Notes under the pieces: model-generated
Told to the model about the DNA's origin: nothing
Databases searched by the model: none
What the model saw: only the letters and a program-made list of their open reading frames with translations
Program-made: the position numbers and the translations under genes
DNA from: Acanthosoma haemorrhoidale
Taxonomy: Eukaryota; Arthropoda; Insecta; Hemiptera; Acanthosomatidae
DNA: 64,000 nt
Direction of reading: 5' to 3'
Assembly: GCA_930367205.1 (NCBI GenBank)
Contig: OV884011.1
Location: forward strand, 165,395,226 to 165,459,225
Shown here: piece after piece, positions 55,340-64,000 of the stretch
Layout: every line of letters begins with the position of its first letter
How positions within the stretch are numbered: position 1 is the stretch's first letter

Positions 55340-56539
55340 GATCTCCACAATAACTAGTTACTATCTGTTCAGCTAATAGGCACGATCTCCACAATAACTA
55401 GTTACTATATATTCAGCTAACATGCATGATCTCCACAATAACTAGTTACTATCTATTCAGCTAACGTGCACGATCTTCTCAATAACTAGTTACTATATAT
55501 TCAGCTAACATGCACGATCTCCACAATAACTAGTTACTATATATTCAGCTAACATGCATGATCTCCACAATAACTAGTTACTGTCTATTCAGCTAACATG
55601 CATGATCTCCACAATAACTAGTTACTATCTATTCAGCTAGCATGCACGATCTCCACAATAACTAGTTACTGTCTATTCAGCTAACATGCATGATCTCCAC
55701 AATAACTAGTTACTGTCTATTCAGCTAGCATGCACGATCTCCACAATAACTAGTTACTGTCTATTCAGCTAACATGCATGATCTCCACAATAACTAGTTA
55801 CTGTCTATTCAGCTAACATGCATGATCTCCACAATAACTAGTTACTGTCTATTCAGCTAACATGCATGATCTCCACAATAACTAGTTACTGTCTATTCAG
55901 CTAACATGCATGATCTCCACAATAACTAGTTACTGTCTATTCAGCTAACATGCATGATCTCCACAATAACTAGTTACTGTCTATTCAGCTAACATGCATG
56001 ATCTCCACAATAACTAGTTACTGTCTATTCAGCTAACATGCATGATCTCCACAATAACTAGTTACTGTCTATTCAGCTAACAAGCATGATCTCCACAATA
56101 ACTAGTTACTATCTATTCAGCTAGCATGCACGATCTCCACAATAACTAGTTACTGTCTATTCAGCTAACATGCATGATCTCCACAATAACTAGTTACTAT
56201 CTATTCAGCTAGCATGCACGATCTCCACAATAACTAGTTACTATCTATTCAGCTAGCATGCACGATCTTCTCAATAACTAGTTACTATATATTCAGCTAG
56301 CATGCATGATCTCCACAATAACTAGTTACTATCTATTCAGCTAACGTGCACGATCTTCTCAATAACTAGTTACTATATATTCAGCTAACATGCACGATCT
56401 CCACAATAACTAGTTACTATATATTCAGCTAACATGCATGATCTCCACAATAACTAGTTACTATCTATTCAGCTAGCATGCACGATCTCCACAATAACTA
56501 GTTACTATCTATTCAGCTAACGTGCACGATCTTCTCAAT
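55340..56539. repeat. 44-bp satellite array, 27 units
   Basis: The unit is GATCTCCACAATAACTAGTT then ACTGTCTATTCAGCTAACAT and GCAT. Starts at 55340 and 56528 are 1188 bases apart, exactly 27 x 44, with no length change. Variants: CATGCAC for CATGCAT, CTATC or CTATA for CTGTC, and CTTCTC for CTCCAC. The central units are nearly uniform and the edge units diverged. A distinctive CGTGCACGATCTTCTC unit recurs 880 bases (20 units) apart. Confidence 0.97.
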
Positions 56540-57339
56540 GTTACTTCAGTTTGGCCAAGCTCTCCCAGTGTCTCTTAAGTATCAGGTGGCTCATCATTTT
56601 GGTTTTTAAGACATTTTCTAGTTTGTTCAGATTAGCAAGGTTATGTGTACATGAAAATGAGCAGTATTTCTTGAATTGATATTGTTTGAATATGTTATTT
56701 AATTTAACTGTCCCGCTTAGATAAGCTTTGCCCTGTCCGAAAATTACATTTTGTGCTTAAGTTATCTGTAAGGATCTAGTCTTAAATTTTTGACAGTATT
56801 TCTTTAACTTGTTGGTAACCCAACATGTATATATATTTTTTTTAATTTGGTGAACCATTTTATCTTCTAATTTATCCTGGCTCAAGGTTATTGTGCCGGA
56901 TCTACTTCTGAGTGAAAAGTCACCGGTTAATTATTTGACTGTGTGGAGATCTTTAATTTGTGTTTCTTCTGCGATTTCGTTACGGTTAATACGATAAACA
57001 AAGATGCTTTCTTTAATTTCACGAGTAAGTAAAACGATTATTTTCATCCTGTTAAGAAGATTCATAATTTGTTTAGCTTCATCTTCTTTTCCTTCCGAGC
57101 TGTCATTTTTCACAGTCATGAAGAGCTGCTATTCGACAGTAACTGTTGAGTAGGAAGTGACATTCTTCAAGGTTTGTAATTTCCTTGGTTAGCAGTGTCT
57201 TGTATTTTTCTTGTCTTTGAATAGTCATTCGATAAATATAATGTCACTTATCAGGGTTCATTTATAGGTACTGTATTTGTCATTTTAACTATTGATCAAA
57301 CTGGACGTTTTTTAAACTTGATTGTTAGCTTTGTGCTGA
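56540..57339. other. No gene recognised
   Basis: T-rich spacer. The frame at 57119-56931 (-) is Lys/Glu/Ile-rich and unrecognised. Confidence 0.4.
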
Positions 57340-58337
57340 ATCCCATCCTCTATAATCTATAACACTGCTGATGTTCGCTCTACCCCTAATATCTTCTTGG
57401 CCACATTTGCAGATGACACTGCAGTCATGTCATCCCACCCAGACCCCGGATATAGCATCCCATAACCTTCAAAAACACCTTGATGAGATCGAGTATTGGT
57501 GCAACCATTGACGAATCAAAGTTAATGAAGCAAAATGTTCCCACATTACCTTTATCCTCTGCCGCAAGTTTTGTCCACTGTGGATAATTCTCCGCAAGTA
57601 AAGCTGATCCCTAAATAACTGCCAGAGCACCACTCTTCAATAAGCACTGAAGGAAGTGAAACTTTCAGATATATGCCAAGTTGGCATCACTGCCTACAAA
57701 AAAAAAAATAACTCGAGTGACCTGGAACCCATGTACGGGGCTAAAAAGACAAGAAATAAAAAGACACTTAGGACAACTGTACGGACTACTCCGAAGGACA
57801 TCCCATCTCTGAATAAAAAATAAATTACTAATCTACAAAGTTATACGGAATAGAGCTATGGGGAACGTCGAACATCAAGTGCATCCAATCCTTTAAATCA
57901 AAAGTCCTGAGAACAATAGTAAATTCCCCTTATTATGTCAGCAACAAAACCCTTCACAATGATCTTAATATACCCTACATTCTTGAACTCATCCCTTCCA
58001 AGTTCATAAAATTCCAAGGTCACCTATCCAACCACCCTTATCCTCTAGCACAGTCATTACACTGCACCACTCATCCCTATATTCCTCCTCAGAGACTAAA
58101 ACGGCAGTGGCCTCAAGACCTGCTATAAATGCCTGACAGTGGGAGTCCTCGCAATGGCCAGTTTCTCCAATCATGTCCTGAGGGTCTGTGGCTATCGCGC
58201 TCTTCGTCAGCCTCCACTGGCTCTTATCCAGTGACGCGGCTGACGGAGGACCGTGGGGGACTTCCTAAGACTCCGCTTCCTCTCTCGCATGCGAGGGAGG
58301 TGACAACTATGTGAATTTGGGAGGTCTCTGGGCTGTT
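57340..58337 (+). mobile_element. LINE family A, longest truncated copy
   Basis: It begins upstream of the RT catalytic box: the codons for TFLATFADDTAVLSTHPDP are recognisable near 57400-57450. It runs through HLDEIEYWCN, a foreign ~140-base insert, SNIKRIQSF- and PSKFIKFQ-type codons, and the 3' UTR. It stops at GGTCTCTGGGCTGTTTTAGT, so the last ~110 bases are missing: it is truncated at both ends. Confidence 0.9.
57579..57718 (+). other. ~140-base insert inside the family A copy
   Basis: Between TTTTGTCCAC and TGACCTGGAACCC the expected ORF2 bases are replaced by unrelated sequence ending CTGCCTACAAAAAAAAAAAT. The A run suggests a small retroposed sequence, possibly with a deletion of the target. 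The source was not identified in this window. Confidence 0.55.
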
Positions 58338-59298
58338 TTAGTAGCGGCTGATGTAATAAATATTGTTCGTCGTTCCACAAACAGTACAGACAAAGTACTA
58401 ATTACGTTATGTTTTGTAAATGTAAGGACTAACTAAGATTATAAATGTCTAAGCTTAACAGCTCAGACATTTCGGCGTTTGAAAAATAATTAATAATTGG
58501 AAAACACATGAGGTGAAAACTTTGAATTCTGAATCTACCGAGGAAACGAAATAAAAATAATGGATTCCATAGACATGACGTAACCAAGCGATTAAGCTTA
58601 AGCCTCAAGCCGACTCAAACCTAAAACATCATACCGGCAAAAAAAGATGAGAGAAAAACAGAGTCTGTTTACAAACCAAACGGGGGAAACTCAATAACTC
58701 ACCAGCTCATAGAAATGTGTTTTTCTTACTTGCGGCTCACTCTTGCTGGATTTACACTCAAAGGAAAATAAAAATACAAACCTCCTGACAATATTGTAAA
58801 AGCAAACTTAACATGCCCGACTTTCCTATCAACTCTTAAGCGAATTCTTATAGATAAAAGTTATTGTAAGTTTCCATTTAAAACGAAATAAGAAAGGCGA
58901 CTACCATGACAACGAATAGAATGAACTATAAAATAAAAATGTTGAACATTAAAGGTATAATTTTTTTTTTTTTTTTCCCAAACTCACGAAACATACGTCA
59001 GTGGTTGATATTGCATTTAATATTCCTACATGTTTCCTTATTTTTCTACAATGATCATACCATATAAAATATGGTCATCCTCAAGAGATAAAAATACATT
59101 TTTTGCTGGGCTTGGTGGTTCAAATCACCTCTATATTACCTTAATGAGTGTAGTTGATAAAAAGTGATTTTCAGGAAAAAATATTGAGATTTATACCAAT
59201 AAAGGTTTGACTTTCAGTGTGTCTATTATCGTACCTCGTTAACCAAATTAATTTAAAAAAAAAACTTATTCTAAACCTGGTGCTCTTTATTTATTCAC
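58338..59298. other. No gene recognised
   Basis: AT-rich with a T run near 58961-58978. No coding signal. Confidence 0.4.
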
Positions 59299-60618
59299 GG
59301 GGGTGGTGAATTGGTTTCCTATTTATTTTCTCAAAAAAGTTTTTTTTTGTGTGTAACTCCACTTTTGAAGCTGATTCAAAGAAGCAATTTAATATAAAGT
59401 AGAAGGTTTCCATAATAATTTTTTTTTTCAACACTCAGATAAAATATTAAATGTTTAATTATAATGTGTTAAATAGCCAACGATACTCGCACCGAATTAC
59501 ACAAGCATTCGTTCAGTTTATTTTAGCAGAGCGGGGAAGGGAACGAATAAAAAGTGTGGCCAATGGCAAACATTTGTACAGGCGACTCAATATTGACAAT
59601 CCTTGTGTTATGGTAATATTTGCCTAGGTCATACCTCCACCAACAATGACTGCATACGCTTCTAAATTACAAATGATCAGTTGTCATTGTAAATAATTCG
59701 TCAGGGTCGCTTCTCATGATATTTGCATGAGAACACTACCGATATCTCAACTAAGCATTTGTAAATAAGACCGTTCACAGTCTCGTGATATTTTCTGAAG
59801 CTACGTATTTTTAAATTGATTGACATTTGTATCATCACAAACCATAACAGTTCGTGGTAACCGTGAGAGATCACAGCTGCAAGGAGGAACCAGTGAACTT
59901 CCCTCTATATAAACAATAAATTGCATTTAATTCCATGTCAAAACAGCAGCAGTTTTGGGGGTGTGAGGTGATGGATGCACCGTGTCTCTCAATGTGTATT
60001 TTCAGAGTTTCATTGTTGTTTGTTTTTTTTTCAAAAACCAGAAACTTTTTTTTATTGTTCGTCTTTTTCCAGCTCTTGTAAGCATCGTATAAAACATTCG
60101 TGGATATCCCATGGTCTATTAACCAAACGATGAGTTTTTCAATTGAAGAATCGATCTTTTTGGAACTATTAAACATCGAATTATTCCAGGCATTGCAGAC
60201 AGAACTTATAGTTGTATTATCGTTTAACTATACACCGATCATTTCATAACGTAAATTTCTATTAATTAACGAAACAAGAGAGTATGCAAATCACAGTTGA
60301 ACCAAAGTCTTCCAGTAAGTATTAACACAAATTAAATTAAGTTAAAATACAATAGCGGTTAGTATGGTCGGGAGATGAAACGTAAAAGGTTTAGCGTTCC
60401 CAAGTCCCACGGGATATATTATATCCTGATATTATCTTAATATTGAATATTATCTATTACGGGATATTATCTGAATATTGAAAAAAAAATTACTATGGAA
60501 ACCTCCTACTTTATATTAAATTGCTTCTTTGAATTGGCTTCAAAACTGGAGTTACACACAAAACAAATCTTACTTTTTTGAGGAAAAAAATTAGAAAACA
60601 AATACTACCACCCCCATA
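59299..60618. repeat. Long inverted repeat, ~150-bp arms, ~1-kb spacer
   Basis: The arm at 59299-59449 and the arm at 60462-60618 are reverse complements at high identity by eye. Shared blocks include GGGGGTGG, TGTGTGTAACTCCA, TTCAAAGAAGCAATTTAATA, TAAAGTAGAAGGTTTCCATA and CTCAGATAA. Weaker similarity may extend outward to ~59240 and ~60675. The spacer holds a 101-codon frame at 60176-59871 (-) without a recognised domain. This could be a DNA transposon with long terminal repeats or an inverted duplication. Confidence 0.8.
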
Positions 60619-63600
60619 ATTTTATAAGTATTTTTGTACAACAATTTAATTTTTTTTTTTTTTAAGAAACACATGCAAGGTCTGTTCTGTATGTCTCATT
60701 ATTGATTTATCAACATCTACATCCTTTAGTACTTACCATCTTCACTACCGTGCAACTAAAAGCGCTTAAATCACTAATAAATTATTAACGGCAGTAAATA
60801 AGCGAGAGGGCCGATAGTCTAACGATAAATAGCCCAGGTGCCCCTCGAATATTCGCCTCATCGACAGGACAAAAACCGACTGGCCCGAGCTGTCTGCAGT
60901 TCGACACCTCCTGACTCACAGCGGTAGTAAACTCCACCTTATCGGAATCTCCTAGGGGCGGGCCTTCGAGTTTTTACCGCTTTCCTTCTGCCTAGATCCA
61001 GTTAGGCTCAGAACCATTTTATCGGGAGTCGGACCAATGCGTACACAAGCTATTCTACGTGACTTCATGATGGAAGGTTTACTTATAAATAATAAGGGTA
61101 TTGTATTGCTAAGATTGTAAGAAAGTCGAACTTTGTTCAGGTTTAAGCGAATATTGGCAGCTTCAAAAATATTCAATTATGGATTACTAAAAAGGCCCTT
61201 GGATCTATATAAATTCGCCCCTGAATTGTGCTAAAAACAATGGTACATATTTCCCTATAAACTCCTTTCATACCTTAATAATGGCTGGAAGCATGAACGC
61301 AAATGAAATAAAAATCTAACTTTAACGATAATATTTTTTATTCAATATAATTTATGTTAGCTTCTATACAATTTTCCGAACGCCCGGCAAGGTTTTGTAT
61401 CCCTTGTTCTAAAAAGCTTTTTGGCTTTGAATCAATAAATTCGAGAAATTCTAATAATAAATATAATTTTACCTCGTTTTCATTTTGGATAACTTTTTTT
61501 TTTTCAAATATAAATATAGTGGGCATGGTCAACTTTTTATTTTCAGATCACGTTTTGTAAGTTTTTTAAAGTTAATTGGCAATCATGTCGGGCATTGTTA
61601 TAAGGAAGGTTCTCTCCTGTTGACTAGGGCTAAAACTTCTTTAAATTTATTACAATTTTTTACGAAATACGTCTGTTTGTGAACAATAACATGGCCAAGT
61701 AATAGTCTCATCAGTTTTTTTTTTATTTTACTAAATAAATTTCGCCAGAATAAATAAATCTGACATCCCGTCCTTTCCAACCCGATTTCTGCGGGGATTC
61801 GATGATATAACGACTGAAATCCTGCAAGGAACCATATTAAGTTCAATTCTCTTGAATATATGCATTTGCAACGCTCCTGAACGTGTAGTAACATTTTTTA
61901 CCACTTGATGCCAACGAGGTTCTCGTGTGGACACTAGTATGGGGACAATACGATTAAACGTTTAGGAACATCTTGTGACTGAAACTGAGAAATGACTACG
62001 CTTAACTAGAATTCACATCTCAACTACAAATTAAAATTGACCTTCAAAGGTTAACATCTTGTCAAGCAATTTCAGTTAGAAAGCTCTATAGTCACAGCTA
62101 ACGTTTAACATGGCTCTTTTTAGCACAAAAATGGCAAATTAAGCAGCGGTACGTTTCGCGATCAATTCAACCTCACTCGTATAAATTAATCTTTTTATGG
62201 TGGAAACTAGCTTCTATGTGTAATTTTAACTTATTCCTGAAGATAAGCGGCCTATAAACGACAATAATTATGTTCAATATCACAAACTATAAGATTTTCA
62301 GATTTAATGCCACAAAACCACTACTAACAATACCACACTAACACACTAAGATACAATACAAATCTTTTACACGTTAGTCAGCCTACGTTTTTGAGCCGGA
62401 GACGTGGAGAAAATAGAAAATTTTTGTAAACGGTATGGTATGAAACCTCAATACTTAAATAAAATTATATTAATATTTACTAGTTATGTCATATTTGTAG
62501 TATGTAGCGTCAGTAAAAAGAAGTCGAAGAAAAATTCACCAGGAGGGTCGGTGAACCGATAGGAATCTGAACTATAGATAAATCCACTTTCGCCCCAGCT
62601 ATAGGCAGGTCAAGAACCTAGCAAAGACAATCCTTTTTTCCCGGTCACATCTATAAAAGATTTAGTTTTGCTATGAAGTGTAAATCAGAAATGTTTTCCT
62701 TGTGTAAAACTCAGGCTTGAAACTTATTATTATATTTAACAAAGTTACCTTTTAGAGAACGTAAATCTTTAAATGTGGTTTATACGCGTTTTGTTTAAAT
62801 CCTTGTCCTGAGTAGGTCTAAATGGGCCGTCGACTTGTGATGTGACATCAGAAATATTTGAAGAGACTTAAATGTTTCTATTTATGGAGTATTTGCTCTT
62901 TATAATATTTATTTGCATAGTTAAGTTTAAATATATATTTTAAAAGTAGGGCAATATAACTGGATCCACTCTAGTTTATTGATATACTTCAAAGGGTACA
63001 AAATGATTTCCATCCCTGAGAAACCTTACGCTAGTCAATTTCTCTATAAATAATCTTTTGTAAAATGTTAGTAGAAATAATCATAAAAAATTAATACTTT
63101 GATACAGTATATATAAGAGTACTGAGAGTTGTTAGTTTATAAAGTAACAAGTATCAAACAGTTTGCATATTTAGATATTATATTAATAGTTAGTAGTTAT
63201 TAGTCTAATAAAAAGATATCGACAGAGCATGATTCCGTTTGTGATGCTTGAATTCCGCCATCAGAGGGCTACGATTGCACACAAATTACAATTAAAGGTT
63301 TGTCACAAACCAAGAATAAGATACAGTATAGGTGGGCTATATAGGCCATGGTGTAACAAGGTAGGAAGCAGAGAAGCGGAGATGCTGGCAGATAGGAGGG
63401 AAAGGACGGCACAATATCCAGCTCATTGGATGCGGTCCCGTATCCCTCCATCTCTCCTTCCCCCTGGCAGCAACTTATTGAAACATCCTTCCAGCCTCCA
63501 TCAGCACTTCAGCCCAATCTCAGTGCTCAGCCCCCGTTTATGGGTATCGGCACCCACTAGGCCTCACCATTTTCTCACCTCTCCAATGTTCTCTACAGAC

Positions 63601-63739
63601 AGCCTATTTACATTATTTTATATTTATTCATAGTCGTGATGTGTAGCTCGTCTCTCAATCAAAATCATCTGGAGCCATTTGTTGACGGTAACTTCATCCC
63701 CGTGGATTATATAGTGGACCCGCAACCAACCATCTGAAT
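60619..63739. other. No gene recognised
   Basis: 3 kb of AT-rich DNA. A GC-richer patch at 60.80-61.05 kb (GGCCGATAGTCTAACG, CCCCTCGAATATTCGCC) has faint A-box and B-box likeness. Frames at 61.3-61.9 and 63.23-63.63 kb are unrecognised; the latter is Pro/Ser-rich. Confidence 0.4.
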
Positions 63740-64000
63740 CATCAACTTTATTATGATAAAATTACAATCTGCCTCATTAGGCGATAAGTAATTGTTACAA
63801 ATGATCTCATTCATACCATATTTACAATTTTCATTCAATCGCTCATTCATACAGTATTTACAAACAGCCCAGAGACCTCTCAAGTCCACATGATTGTCGC
63901 CTCCCTCGCGTGCGAAAAGGGAGTGGAGTCTAGGCAAGTCCCCCACGCTCCTCCGTCAGCCGCGTCACTGGATAAGAGCAAGCGGAGGCTGGCCAAGAGA
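63740..64000 (-). mobile_element. LINE family A copy, cut by the window edge
   Basis: From ATTATGATAAAATTACAATC through the ATGAATGAG-rich tail, the CCTCCCTCGCGTGCGAAAAG block and the stem-loop (CGTCAGCCGCGTCACTGG then GGAGGCTGGCC) to the last base. The copy must continue beyond 64000. Confidence 0.9.

Noticed and set aside
55340..56539. Possible CRISPR-like repeat-spacer array
   Set aside because: Units are contiguous 44-bp tandem copies with no unique spacers, in a eukaryotic context; it is a satellite.
60800..61050. Possible tRNA gene or SINE head
   Set aside because: A-box and B-box likeness is faint and I could not fold a cloverleaf; kept only as a remark.
63229..63633. 134-codon Pro/Ser-rich frame
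   Set aside because: No recognisable domain; low-complexity composition and no promoter or poly(A) evidence.

Overview
The window looks like AT-rich nuclear DNA from an arthropod, most likely an insect. The evidence is a host gene for a Pro/Val/Tyr-repeat cuticle-type protein with a TATA box and an arthropod TCAGT initiator, jockey-clade LINEs, mariner transposons and long (GA)n tracts. A hemipteran or similar insect is possible, but the sequence does not settle the order. Nothing suggests bacterial DNA.

The region is gene-poor and repeat-rich. The only complete host gene is at 24.33-25.22 kb (+): promoter, signal peptide, nine PYPV motifs and polyadenylation signals, with no intron visible. 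A likely first coding exon of a second secreted protein lies at 29994-30091 (+), with a strong splice donor and the rest of its gene not found. Several open frames (13.63-14.08 kb -, 27.86-28.14 kb +, 36.91-37.19 kb -) look exon-like but are unrecognised.

One LINE family, called family A here, dominates. A nearly intact jockey-like element occupies about 46.58-50.98 kb on the minus strand: ORF1 is a gag-like protein with three zinc knuckles, ORF2 is endonuclease plus reverse transcriptase. At least sixteen 5'-truncated copies or fragments share its 3' end and lie on both strands from the first to the last bases of the window. ORF1 and ORF2 are in the same frame and separated only by one UAA. 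The 896-codon ORF2 has no in-frame AUG, so reverse transcriptase must be made by readthrough, by reinitiation at the GUG right after the stop, or by another non-AUG route. This is the most interesting signal in the window.

Other repeats: two further LINE lineages (family B at the window start, 9.0, 32.3-33.0 and 54.3 kb; family C at 13.0-13.5 and 27.1-27.6 kb); an internally deleted mariner with perfect 24-bp terminal repeats at 52.87-53.84 kb, nested in an interspersed repeat (family D, also at 20.4 kb); two copies of a rearranged mariner in which pieces face each other (31.1 and 51.5 kb); two LTR/leader-like segments (40.5-41.5 and 45.8-46.6 kb); a 27-copy 44-bp satellite that appears to have grown from the head of a tRNA-derived SINE (55.3-56.5 kb); a 30-bp minisatellite (3.3 kb); and a long inverted repeat with a 1-kb spacer (59.3-60.6 kb). 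The rest is AT-rich DNA in which I see no gene.
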